Source of the DNA: Polytrichum commune
Taxonomy: Eukaryota > Streptophyta > Polytrichopsida > Polytrichales > Polytrichaceae
Reading direction: 5' to 3'
Length of the DNA: 64,000 nt
NCBI GenBank assembly: GCA_950295325.1
Contig: OX485808.1
Span: forward strand, 39,020,527 to 39,084,526
The number at the start of each line of letters is the position of its first letter. Position 1 is the stretch's first letter. This document shows positions 1-9,686 of this stretch, in pieces. The notes beneath the pieces are model-generated. The model was not told the origin of the DNA and did no database searches. It was given only the letters and a program-made list of their open reading frames with translations. A program made the translations under genes and the position numbers.

Positions 1-1417
1 GGCGTCCTCCCGTTGTTTTAGAATGCATCTTGAATGCCTCTATCCTTCATCAACGTCGTCATTTTAAGGAGGTTTCCAACTTCATTCTTTCTCTTCCACC
101 CTCCTATCCGCGGAGAGCTCTAGGCGTTGCGAGGTCAGATGTGGGCATGGCTGATCTTGTCATTGCCGACATCCCGGAGAACCTGCCTGTACCCAATGTC
201 TCCGATCCTTCCTATAGTGTACCTTCCTGGAATGCATTGGATACCGATTTTCTAGGTGAGCTCTTCGATTTTGCGGATGAGATCCTGCATGACGATGGAG
301 CTCTCCTCCTCTTTCATGCAGATGACAATGGTGACTTCAAGGAGAGCATTCAAGACCACTTCGCTGCTTTTGGGTTCACGATCTTTAAGGAGTGGCTGGG
401 AGTCAACCGTCTTCGCCTTCATTCAGCTAAACATGTGGACAAGACCACCAACCTCTTCCAGGTTGTCTTACTTGTTCGTGCCACCAAAACAATTGGATCC
501 GACCTTGATAAACGGCCCCGGCACTCGTCATTCCGCCTTCGCGATGCCAATGAGCTCAAGGCTCTTGGCATTGAGCTCGATATGGATGATGCGATTATGA
601 ATTATACCGTAACTCCTCTCATGGACGGCTCCAAAGCTTGGCGTGGTCCTCGGGAGAAAGATATTTCTTTCATGTCCTCCTTGATAATGGCCACTACGGA
701 CATTGGACAGGTTGTGGTGGACGTTAATGCGGGCGTTGGTATGTCCTACTTCACTTGCCATCATATCCAAGTTTTCAATTTCTAAGTTTTTTTTTTTTTT
801 TTCCTTTGCTAACATTTCTTCCGCAACAGGGACTTCTATCCATGCATGCAGGCAGCTTGGGCGCCATATTGTTGCTCTTGAGGAGGACGAGGACACCTTC
901 AACCGTGTCCTTAAGCCACTTAAGAGTGTTAAGCCTGCGGTGAAGGCTCCATCCATTGTTGTTGCTTCCACGCAGGCTTCACAAGGCACGTAGAAGAGGC
1001 CGCCGGCCTTGAAGCGATCGAGGCCAAAGTCCTCGCAGTAAGTGAGTATGATGACCTTCTAAGTTGCTTCTTTTCCTTGTCCACTTAGCTTTTACATTTT
1101 CCATCCTTTTTCTTACAATTTTCATGCTTGTTTTCAGACTTGGCCTTGGAGCGGATGTGTTTGGTACGCCTACCAAAGGATTCTCTTTGCCAATCTATGC
1201 CCATGATATGGCGATGGTACTAGCGGCACAACCTTCTCCTAGCAAAGCTAGTACCCCGTCTCCACGTTATGACCCCCGTGCCTTAGACTTTTTCGATGTT
1301 CTTGCAGAGGTGGATAATGAATGCCATACCTTAGATTCCTCTTCAGATGAGGGCGGCCATGAGGGGAGTATCTTTGGAAGTAGGGAATCTAGTAGTGACA
1401 ACGTCATTGTTGATTGA
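1..1417 (+). pseudogene. DNA N4/N6-methyltransferase-like gene, 3' part, three exons, one in-frame stop
   Basis: The reading frame is open to the left edge, so the gene starts outside the window. Exons are 1-738, 830-1037 and 1138-1417. The introns are GTATGT...CAG (739-829) and GTAAGT...CAG (1038-1137), and all three exons join in one frame. Exon 1 has LVIADIPENLP where a DPPY catalytic motif would sit, then a hydrophobic strand and helix (DDGALLLFHADD). Across the first intron it reads VVDVNAGVG then TSIHACRQLGRHIVALEEDE, which matches the SAM-binding motif I of beta-class methyltransferases (motif IV before motif I). The tail is basic (KRPP, KRSRPK) and then acidic and serine-rich. A TAG at 991-993 interrupts the frame and could come from CAG. 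The altered catalytic motif suggests a non-catalytic or dead protein. The family call rests on motifs only. Confidence 0.55.
739..829 (+). other. intron 1 of the methyltransferase-like gene
   Basis: Consensus donor GTATGT, an 18-T run and acceptor CAACAG. Removing it restores the motif-I reading frame across the junction, which is the main evidence for splicing. Confidence 0.75.
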
Positions 1418-1558
1418 TTTTTGGTTTGATTGATTGGTATTTGGATTTATAAAGTGTGGTGTGGTTTTCAATATTCCAATTATCTTGTTGAATGCATCTT
1501 GTCGTTGTTCTCAAATAACACTACACTTTTGTGGTCGTCAACTAGTATACAATCTAAA

Positions 1559-1790
1559 GACAAGTAGCCAAACCAAATACACATAACATTTTGATTTCTC
1601 AAGCATATCCTACCCACAAAAAAAAGGCCTCGGATCCGAGGCCTCTTTCCAAACCTCCTCCTCATGCTAGAACATACAAGAAATGGCCAAAAATGCAAAG
1701 ACAAGTAGCCAACTCAAATATACATAACATTTTGATTTTCAAGCATAACCTACCCACAACTAAGAGGCCTCGGATCCGAGGCCTCTTCCC
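1559..1790. repeat. two-copy tandem duplication, each copy ending in a CTCGGATCCGAG palindrome
   Basis: A block beginning GACAAGTAGCCAA recurs about 141 bp further on (1559 and 1700). Each copy ends in a palindrome: 1625-1644 (20 bp) and 1762-1787 (26 bp, perfect), both with core CTCGGATCCGAG. It lies between the 3' ends of the two convergent genes. From about 1800 to 2018 I see nothing recognisable. Confidence 0.8.
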
Positions 1791-2018
1791 ATAGGTCCAC
1801 CATCTTCTCAACCACACTGAATTTTCCCACGGCCATAGGGCCTCGTTGGTAATTTTTAGAAACTTTTGGTCCTAAAAATTAGGCACTCCATAAATATCGG
1901 CCTCATAATTCCAAAATTAAACTTGAAATATGTGCAAAATCCACGGTCATAGGGGTCCTAACTTTCGTTAAATGGAGTTTAAAATTTTGATTTTCTGCTC
2001 ACGAGATCTGCTCACCGC

Positions 2019-3054
2019 TCACCGCTCACATCGTAGCATTCCTGCTGTAGGGGCTGGTTGCGGCACCGGCTGAGGGGTCTGTTGCCGAGCAAAGCTCATT
2101 GCTTCTTGGAGCAAGCCCGATAGCATGGTGGGCAGTGTTCTGCTCATGATGCCCACGATTTTCTCCTCCACCCACGTCTCTGTAATCGCGGGCTCTTGAG
2201 ACCGTGTACTATGTCTCTTCGACTGCCGGTCTTTGTGCTTCCCTCGCTTGGAAGCCTTGGGTTTCGGTGGACTAGGGGGTGGGATCTCTTCGCCGCTCTC
2301 ATGGCGATGTGGTGGCGACGGTGGTCGTGAGGTGGTTGGAAGATCGGGTGCGGGTGTGCCCACAACGTATTCGGTTGTGTTTTCTTCGACAGGGGCCTCG
2401 CGGTCGGCCTCTTCCCCTTCAGTAGGGTCTTCCGCTACGGCCTCATCAGGGTCCTCCTCGTGGACCTCCTCAATTTCCTCCTCCACGCCCTCGTGCTCGT
2501 CCCCGCCATCATCATCGTCATCGTGGGTGTCCGCTTGTTCAACCTCCTGATGTGGTTCCTCTAGCGGGTCATCCGCCAACGAGGTGACATGATCAGGATC
2601 CTCAGCAAAGTCGAGCACCCTGGCCTGCAAAGGGGAAGGTGAATGACGAAAATCGTGCGGTCACCTTTGTGAGTGAATGGAATCGCTATCGCGATTCCAA
2701 CTGCTGCTCCTCCCCTCTGCTAGCAGCCTCGTCTGTATCCTGCTCGCTAGGCGCCTCTTTGTCGTCGTCGTCATGTTCAGGCTCTTCGTAGTCGTCGCCC
2801 TCTGAGTCGTGTCTATCAATGTCCATGGCATCGATATCCACACCGGGTGAAGGATCTCGGGGGGCATCCTCCAACAACAGTGTTGGGGTTGCATGTTGTT
2901 GACGATGAGGTTGCGAAGCTCTGCCGTGCGCAGCGTCATCCTCCTCTTCATCTTGGAAGTCTACTGCCCGAAGGGGTCGAATGTGTTCAATCTTATCGGG
3001 CAGCGTGTGCACAAAGCAAGAGTCCATATACGAAAACACATGTTGGTCGTTCAT
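2019..3054 (-). CDS. acidic C-terminal exons of the ParB fusion gene
   Basis: The first exon (3054-2665) starts right after a GGGCAG acceptor, continues the motif-I region (HVFSYMDSCFVHTLP) and becomes acidic (EEEDDAA, EEPEHDDDDKE). A TAG at 2688-2686 interrupts it. The last exon (2624-2019) is strongly acidic (DDDDDGGDEHEG, EEEIEEVHEEDPDE), then proline-rich with a basic patch (KASKRGKHKDRQSKR), and ends in a helix. Low-complexity acidic tails also end the other gene. Confidence 0.4.
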
Positions 3055-3146
3055 CTGCCCACATGAACAATATAGATGTTATGTAACTTGATCCATTTAA
3101 AACAAGAACTTAAACCCTTAAACTTCAACCCTCTAAAACTTAAAGT

Positions 3147-3246
3147 CCTCCCCACTTAAAAGCTTCCCTGCAGTGTACAAGGGAGGTTCCTCTCAGCCGA
3201 GAGGAACCTCCCTTGTACACTGCAGGGAAGCTTTTAAGTGGGGAGG
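3147..3246. repeat. 100-bp near-perfect palindrome inside an intron
   Basis: Arms 3147-3196 and 3197-3246 are reverse complements with one mismatch, next to the centre (CTCAGCCGAG instead of CTCGGCCGAG). The inner part is GAGGTTCCTCTC/GAGAGGAACCTC, shared with other palindromes in the window. The outer 35 bp of each arm are specific to this site. It lies in the 3289-3055 intron. Confidence 0.95.
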
Positions 3247-3289
3247 GAGGCAGTGAGGGACTAGGTGTAGGGTGTTGCAGAGAACATAC

Positions 3290-4678
3290 CAATGCGGCAG
3301 CAATTGGCTTCAAGCCGCCGAATAAGTTAATCACGACTCCTCCCGTGCTTCCAAGGAAGCTGAAAAATGACAGATAAACCTCCATTCGCAACTCCCCCCG
3401 GGTCACTTCGTATGAAAATTCGGACCACTCCTTGGGGTTCACATTGTAACGCCGAGCTTCAGGCGGCATCATTGGACATCGGAAGATTTTGTGGCCCGGG
3501 AGGATGCTCGGGCAAGTAAGGAAGTCCACGTAAATCATCGGTGACTCCCTCTTGCAGTCCACTTCCTTGTAGAATGGATAATTCTCGGCGTGACAAGGTA
3601 AATACACCGACGGGATATTCAGGAACGTCTGCGGATGCTTACGAATTATGGCTAAGATGAATTCCTCAGCTGCGTTGTGGTTTCGCAAGTCGGAGACAAT
3701 CATCCAAGCTGGGATGGTCTTGAGTCCGGGAGACCATATTGGATCCGTAAAATACTTCACCAAGGACTTCACGACCGAAGAGGACACTGGTTGATCGACA
3801 CAACCTGGAATGAATCTAAAGTCGATGACCCCCCCTGTTATGGTGAACTTCGACATCCAATCAAGATCACGCTTATCTTGCACAGGGATCAGCAACTTCC
3901 TTTTGAGAGCGTTATACTCGACATATCGTGTAATCACATGTCCGTCACTCTCTTCAAGGTATGTATGATGCCACTCATTCAACAAACGCAGACATGCTGG
4001 GGGCGGATCCAAGAACTTGTTATTGGGCATCCGCTTCTTGTTCAGCCAACTATCAGTAGCAACCTGGTAAAGCTTCACCCACTTGGCCTTCGAGATACAG
4101 TGGTCCTTCTTGAATTTAGACCAAACGGATCGGTTGAGACACTCAGCACCCTCCGCGTCCTTTCCCCAAATGCCAAGATCTTTTGGGTTGCGTGCTGACA
4201 ATTCTTGCAGCAGTATGTTTTTCCACTTCCTAAAGATACACCACGACTTCAAGAGTGACACATTAGAGTTCTTTGTTGACCTGAAAGTCACTCTAGGAAC
4301 CTCTTCGCCTGGCCTTACTTCGAGTATTCGTTTTGCACACAAAAGATAGTCAGACTTAGTCAAACCGGCCAAGACCCTGAAAGTTTCTCAAGTCAATGGT
4401 TTGCAGACATAAGGCTTCTCCTCAAATGTGGTTCCCGATTTATTCTTCTCATGACGCGCTCGTTGACTCTGTTGCGCTTCGAGGTATTCATCAAAATAGG
4501 TTGATCCTGGCTTGTCGGGATTCATGAGGGTTCCCTTCTTATGCGCAATGAAGATCTTCTTCCACAACCTGGCAGTCTCATCGTCGGCCATGATGATTGC
4601 GAGCTCAGCATTAAGGTCCGCGTGGGTGATACCTCTCGCAATGGCAGTGAACGAAGCCTTCATGCTTGTTGTGAAATT
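3290..4678 (-). CDS. methyltransferase-like exon of the ParB fusion gene
   Basis: It begins after a CATTGCAG acceptor and ends at a GTATGT donor (3289). One reading frame runs through it except for a TGA at 4390-4388 (CGA to TGA would explain it). The last 150 codons follow the same order as the plus-strand gene: GGVIDFRFIPG in place of the DPPY motif, a strand AWMIVSDLRNH, SPMIYVDFLT, and finally GGVVINLFGGLKPIAAAL. The last stretch aligns with VVVDVNAGVG of the other gene and resembles motif I. The middle (KWKNILLQ, SVWSKFKKDH, CLRLLNEWHHTYLEE) is helical and not recognised. With both catalytic motifs changed, it is probably not an active methylase. Confidence 0.4.
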
Positions 4679-5022
4679 CTGCAATGTGGAAGTGTTAGAA
4701 TACAAACATAAGGGAAATAGACAGGAGAGATGGAGTGGGAAAGAAATCAACCATGGCATCATAGTAGCTAGCTATTTAGGTAGTCATGTTTTTTTAGGTA
4801 TGTATCCCTCCCATGCAGTGCTCAAGGGAGGTTCCTCTCGGCCAAGAGGAACCTCCCTTGAGCACTTCATGGGATCCCTCCCTTGAGAAATACATGGGAG
4901 GTTCCTCGCGGCCACGAGGAACCTCCCATGATCACTGCAAGGGAGGCTCCCTTGAACACTACATGGGAGTGAGGGAGTTTGGAGAGAGTGAGGAAGTGCA
5001 TTGTATGAATATGCATACTTAC
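4679..5022 (-). other. intron of the ParB-like gene filled with nested palindromes
   Basis: GTAAGT donor and CATTGCAG acceptor, phase 0 on both sides. Palindromes at 4809-4874 (66 bp, few mismatches, centre CGGCCA) and 4893-4930 (38 bp, centre CGCGGCCACG) sit in it, with further related arms to about 4974. Confidence 0.7.
4809..4974. repeat. cluster of CTCG...CGAG-type palindromes
   Basis: Two palindromes share the arm GGGAGGTTCCTC. Outer arms reuse CAAGGGAGG, GAGCACT and CATGGGA in different orders, so several alternative hairpins are possible. They appear to have grown by repeated inversion and duplication. Confidence 0.85.
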
Positions 5023-5709
5023 TTTCCATGCCTCCATCATTTTGGGGTCGAGCGTTGCCTCAGCTTTGTTAACCCTTTGCTTCTGGGGCCTGCCTAGTTT
5101 CACCCACACTCTACGACAATACATAATCTGGGTTGTCCAAGTAGGGGTGAACTTGTTAAATGAATTGGAGTTATTTAGGGTATAAGATAGGCGGACTGTC
5201 ATGCTTGGATCCTCGCTCCAGACAATTGTACAAGGCCACGTCTTTAATTTATTTTTCAATGCTTGTTCTGTATCTTTGTGCCCTATAATTTCCCTTGATG
5301 CAGCCACGCTGTGTTGACCGTTGATAATGAGAAAATTTCCATTCTTGATGTCGTTCCAAATCATTCCTTCTCTCCATCTTTCACCCTTATTGAGCTTCGG
5401 CATTAGGCAAAGATTGTGATGAGGCCATGCCGGTGGAGTCTGTATAAGGTAGTTCTTCATGAGTGCTACCCCGGCTTCATCCAGTGGGCGAGTAACCTGG
5501 TAAGATTTAGCTTGCATCATTTTCTTGATGTGGACATGGAAAACTTTCTTCACACCGAAAGGGTAAAGGTGTCCAAATAATTGGACAAACTTTTTCTGGT
5601 CCGCTGCAGTTTCCTCCAAACTTGGTTCCTCTCCATGCGCGATAACTCTCCCCTTCTCTGCTGCAGTGAGCACTAGGGGAGTTTCATCTGTGTCATCCGT
5701 CGCCTTCAT
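5023..5709 (-). CDS. ParB/sulfiredoxin-like exon
   Basis: Open exon ending at a GTAAGT donor (5022). It contains NFLIINGQHSVAASREI at about 5345-5285, which resembles the (D/N)G.H(R)..A motif of ParB N-terminal and DGQHR-type domains. This is followed by WPCTIVWSEDP and YTLNNSNSF, where ParB family members have their next strand and helix. ParB-like domains bind or cut DNA, and some hydrolyse CTP. Upstream is a basic stretch and downstream, across a phase-0 intron, the chain continues into the methyltransferase-like exon. The second motif residue is S rather than R, so activity is uncertain. The call rests on one motif and the domain context. Confidence 0.45.
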
Positions 5710-6470
5710 CCTCTTGGCCTTGGTCTTCCTGGGTTCATCAGTTGTCCTCTTCGTGGCCGGGGGTTCTTTGGGCCCGTTGTCTCCTCGGGATTGTTGTCAA
5801 GAATTGGCGTTGGGTTGAGGGTCCTGGCCAACGGACCAATGTCACCTGAAACATTCTTAGACTTCTTAGAAGTCTCTCGTGTTCTTCCAATAGCTTCCTC
5901 TCCGGGTCTCTGTTTCTTTTGTATCTTCTTATTTCCTCCATCATCATTCCTAGAAGCGACAAGAGTCTCCGCTTGTTTCTTCTTTTGCTTCTTTAGCGCC
6001 TCCTTCTCGGACGCCTCTCTTGCATTGATATCACCTATTGCTTCAAATATAAAATTTATGGCCTTCTTGGAAATGCTAGAACCCATCATTATCTCCATAT
6101 CTTCTTTGTCCGCAGTAGGGAGCGTCGAGATTGATTGCGTGAACGGCTCCATATGGAATCTGTGTCTCTTGCAATCGATGGACAAAATTCATGCTTCAAG
6201 TCCTTCGACGACCGACACGTTTAGTTTGTCGCTATCACCGATAGCAGCCGAGGTAATTGCATTTCCCGAGTTTGGAATCCAGCTTTTGTCCACCCGGTAA
6301 GCGAATGTTAATTTTAGAGGCGATTCATTGTCTTTTCTATATATTTGCAGCGACCAGTGTCGCAAGTGGGTGTCCCTTAATTCCCAGTGGACACCCTTCG
6401 GCCCCACTTGGATATCCCCAACAAGATCGGTCCATAAAACTTCTCTCTCCATGTCACCTGCACGGATCAT
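5706..6470 (-). CDS. N-terminal region of the ParB-like gene (unknown domain plus basic helix)
   Basis: Two open stretches in the same frame (6470-6192 and 6185-5706) are separated only by a TGA at 6191-6189. The first part is compact with many aromatics (VHWELRDTH, HWSLQIYRK) and is not recognised. The second part is charged and helical with KKQKKKQ and KKIQKKQRPGEE, likely a nuclear localisation or coiled-coil linker. Near its 3' end the natural continuation (PKEPPATKRTTDEPRKTK) is in another frame, so a one-base indel near 5790-5740 is likely. Confidence 0.4.
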
Positions 6471-6579
6471 TGAACTGGTTAGTGTTTGTGGACTGCATGA
6501 AAGAGTGTGAAGTCTCAAGAGTGTGAAGAGTGTGAAAGAGAACCTCAAGAGTGGTGTGATAGTGTTTCTACATTGCGAA

Positions 6580-6714
6580 GGGGAGGAAGATCCTCTCGCC
6601 CGCGAGGAACCACCTCCCCCGCTCACAGTGAGCCCTTGTGAGGTTGATAACCTCACAAGGGCTCACTGTGAGCGGGGGAGGTGGTTCCTCGCGGGCGAGA
6701 GGATCCTCCTCCCC
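6580..6714. repeat. 135-bp inverted repeat, 66-bp arms, 3-nt loop
   Basis: Arms 6580-6645 and 6649-6714 pair with one mismatch around loop GAT. Each arm contains its own smaller near-palindrome CTCGCCCGCGAG or CTCGCGGGCGAG. Confidence 0.95.
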
Positions 6715-6715
6715 C

Positions 6716-7126
6716 CTCATCACTGAGCCATTGTGAGTCTCATCGACCTCACAGAGCCAGGGCTCAGTGATGAGGGGGGAGGAGGTTCCTCGCGGGCGAG
6801 AGGATCCTCCTCCCCCCTCATCACTGAGCCATTGTGAGTCTCATCGACCTCACAGAGCCAGGGCTCAGTGATGAGCGGGGGAGGAGGTTCCTCGCGGGCG
6901 AGAGGATCCTCCTCCCCCCTCATCACTGAGCCATTGTGAGTCTCATCGACCTCACAGAGCCAGGGCTCACTGATGAGCGGGGGAGGAGGTTCCTCGCGGG
7001 CGAGAGGATCCTCCTCCCCCCTCATCACTGAGCCATTGAGTCTCATCAACCTCACAGAGCCAGGGCTCAGTGATGAGCGGGGGAGGAGGTTCCTCGCGGG
7101 CGAGAGGAACCTCCTCCCCCGCTCAT
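6716..7126. repeat. four-copy 101-102 bp tandem repeat of alternating hairpins
   Basis: The start CTCATCACTGAGCC recurs at 6716, 6817, 6919 and 7021, and a variant at 7122. Each unit holds two hairpins: CTCATCACTGAGCC...GGCTCAGTGATGAG and GGAGGAGGTTCCTCGCGGGC...GAGGATCCTCCTCC. Units differ by a few bases. Confidence 0.95.
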
Positions 7127-7226
7127 CAGTGAACCCTTGTGAGCGTAGGGTAAACCCCTAACAGAACTGCTTAGTCAACTAAGCAGTTATGTTAGGGGTT
7201 TACCCTACTTGAACGAGTGTTCACTG
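7127..7226. repeat. 100-bp inverted repeat
   Basis: Outer arms CAGTGAAC/GTTCACTG (7127-7134, 7219-7226) and inner arms 7145-7175/7178-7208 share one axis. The inner arms have one mismatch; about 10 bp between inner and outer arms do not pair. Confidence 0.9.
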
Positions 7227-7234
7227 GTCGCCTT

Positions 7235-7270
7235 GGAGGAGGTTCCTCTCGACCGAGAGGAACCTCCTCC
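7235..7270. repeat. 36-bp CTCG...CGAG palindrome
   Basis: GGAGGAGGTTCCTCTCG and its reverse complement flank a central AC, giving one mismatch at the axis. Confidence 0.95.
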
Positions 7271-7384
7271 CCCAAAGCTACTTGTGTACGGATGGGAATT
7301 CCGTACAATTCGGACCACTCATTACATTCATCCATTGATTTGATGTGATTCTATGTTTATGTTAATGTTTTACATTGGATTTAA

Positions 7385-8050
7385 CAAGGGCATGAACATA
7401 AGTATAAGCATGAGCATAAACACAAGCATGAGCATAAACATAACACATTCAATCAGATAACACATTCAAACACTCAGAGCACACAAGCTCTTATACAGAT
7501 TGAATACAACCCCTAGGTACTCAAACACAACCAAAAAACACATTCAAACCCTGCCTACATTCAACCAGATTGAACACAAACACACATTCAAACAAACTAA
7601 ACCAGGTTCTATGAGTTTCAACACAAACACACACATTCAACACAAGCATAATCAATGTAGGATTCACCACAAGCACATTCAAACACATTCAAACAAACTT
7701 AACCAGGTTCTATGAGTTTCAACACAAACACACATTCAAACACATTCAAACAAACTAAACCAGGTTCTATGAGTTTCAACACAAGCACACATTCAACACA
7801 AACACACACACATTCAACACAAGCAGAATCAATGTAGGATTCACCACAAGCACATTCAAACACATTCAAACAAACTAAACCAGGTTCTATGAGTTTCAAC
7901 ACAAACACACACATTCAACACAAGCAGAATCAATGTAGGATTCACCACAAGCACATTCAAACACATTCATACTGAAGATAAACCCAACACATTCAAACAC
8001 ATTGATACACATTCAACACAACCACATTCATACTGAAGATAAACCTAACA
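7385..8050. repeat. CA-rich minisatellite
   Basis: Irregular repeats of CACATTCAAACA and of a longer block with AACCAGGTTCTATGAG (near 7598, 7701, 7760 and 7878). Open frames here are repeat artefacts. From 8050 to 8486 I see nothing I can name. Confidence 0.85.
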
Positions 8051-8486
8051 CATTGAGTTGAGAGTTACCACAAGTTGCTGGAAGGAGGGCTGAGGATTGT
8101 GGGAGACTTGGCTATGGAACTCAGCACCCCAACCTAGAGAGAAAAGGCGAACAATCTGGAGTAGAGAAAAGTCGAACTGGAGTGCGACCAGGAGTGCGAG
8201 AGCGTGGAAGTAGAGAAAAGTCGAACAATCTTGTTTAGGATGTACAATTCAATCTCAGAATCTGAGAGTGTGGAAGATGTCAGTGGAACTTGGAAGGAAG
8301 AGAGGAGAGGAACAGAGGAGGTGCCGACACAAATGAGGAGTCGCCCGACATTCGAATGGACGCCACCCGGGCGGGTACAGCTACTGGCCGGAATCGACGG
8401 TTCAGATTAAGCCGTCATCATGGATGGCCGGGATTAACTCACCTTCCCATGATGACAAGTGTACCGACTAGTAACAACTGCCTATG

Positions 8487-9010
8487 CACTACAACAGATT
8501 GGGTATTTTGTGACTGCAATTTATGACTGCCTTAAGTCATAAAATCCCAAAATATGACTGACGAGGCTCCGGATGAGGATGACGCGCGCGGTGACTGGGT
8601 CTAGTCATTACCGACGAGTCGCTTCGGACATGAGTCATATGAATATATACGGTTGTGGGGGCGTATAAAATGACAGATTCTACGATCCCCACAGCACGTG
8701 GGGCATACCTTGACTAGCCTTGGAGTCTGTGCCCTTTTTTGACCTGCCTGGGCAGAAAAAATACCTATCCGACGTGGCATGTGACTCTATGTAGTCATGT
8801 TTTCTGCTGACGTGTAATATGACTTGCATGTGTCATAATTTTGCCGACGTGGCAGGCCACGTGGAATGTGACTGCTAGTTTTTTGACTGCTTGTAGTCAT
8901 GTTTTTTGGGGCGTTAGTCACATTTTCTGCAGGGATGACATTATTATATGACGTCCTATAGTGATATTCTTAGTAACATGTGATGCATAATGTGACATGA
9001 TGGAGTGATA
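8487..9010. promoter_or_regulatory. left terminal and subterminal repeat region of the CACTA element
   Basis: TIR followed by many TGACTGC, AGTCAT and TGACTNNNTGTAGTCAT motifs up to about 8935. These are the probable binding sites of the element's TNPA-like protein. Confidence 0.6.
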
Positions 9011-9317
9011 TTCGCGTAGATGGAGAGTGATATTGCGTAGTTCTTTGTGCGTTGTTGTAATTGTATTGAGTTATATTCGTATTACTTGCAATTCTGAATG
9101 TCAGTCATATTTCTGGGCACATTCCAAGCAATGACGACACATTCAAGTCATGCGCTACATGACTGAGCCAAATAAGAAATTGAGTACACAAATTGAGCAG
9201 ATAAATATAAATAACTTGAATGATATTATGTAGTCTATGTCTCCAAGCATATCCAAATGTGTTCATCTTTTCCACATTTTTCCTAAATACGTAAACTACC
9301 AAATTCTAAGTGGCTTG

Positions 9318-9686
9318 TTAAGGTTCCGGCGGGATAGCCTTCAGTGCTTCCAATGGCCACTTGGTGATGGACTTCAGTGCATTGCCCAAACGCAGCATCA
9401 GAGGATCATCGTCATTGTTGCCCTCGTATAGCAACACGGATTCTACTCCCGGCTCGATTGGGAAGACGCAAACTGATACATTACCCTCCTCAATGAACCG
9501 CCCGTGGAGTGAGCCTCTTGCAAGGCTCACGATGATGCCTTGCGCCAGTACGTTCGCCTTGGCCTTGTTCTCCTCGTCCAAGTCAAACAATTTGACATTG
9601 GACCCCGTGGCCAACGGCAAGGGTGCGTCCTCCACCAACGCATTAGTCATCTCCGACAATACGGGAGTGACCTCCTCTGTCTGCGT
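9318..9686 (-). CDS. last exon, DUF8039-like domain of a CACTA ORF
   Basis: After a CTTATAG acceptor the exon reads NVLAQGIIVS...LHGRFIEEGNVSVCVF...LGNALKSITKWPLEAL. This pattern (residue-change strand, LHG, VxV strand, then a helix ending in WP) is typical of the small domain at the C-terminus of plant transposon accessory proteins (DUF8039 as I recall it). It ends in a normal stop, 830 bp inside the element's left end. Confidence 0.5.
   Translation of the reverse strand, partial: TQTEEVTPVLSEMTNALVEDAPLPLATGSNVKLFDLDEENKAKANVLAQGIIVSLARGSLHGRFIEEGNVSVCVFPIEPGVESVLLYEGNNDDDPLMLRLGNALKSITKWPLEALKAIPPEP

Larger units (their letters stand above)
2019..6470 (-). pseudogene. ParB-like / methyltransferase-like fusion gene, multi-exon, decayed
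   Basis: Minus-strand gene read from about 6470 (first ATG of the open stretch) to 2019. Order: N-terminal unknown region with a basic helical segment (6470-5706), ParB/sulfiredoxin-like exon (5709-5023), intron 5022-4679, methyltransferase-like exon (4678-3290), intron 3289-3055, acidic exon (3054-2665), a possible 40-nt intron (2664-2625) and an acidic/proline-rich last exon (2624-2019). Splice phases agree at the two large introns. Breaks: TGA at 6191-6189, a frame change near 5790-5740, TGA at 4390-4388 and TAG at 2688-2686. Known ParB-methyltransferase fusions are phage or bacterial proteins, so an intron-bearing eukaryotic version is notable. Its C-terminal part is similar in layout to the plus-strand gene at 1-1417. 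Whether any transcript is translated cannot be told from sequence. Confidence 0.5.

Noticed and set aside
4388-6191. U-to-C RNA editing that would repair TGA codons
   Set aside because: Known only from organelles of some land plants. These are spliced nuclear-type genes.
6716-7126. Regular repeat array resembling a CRISPR array
   Set aside because: The whole 102-bp unit is repeated, there are no unique spacers, and the setting is eukaryotic.
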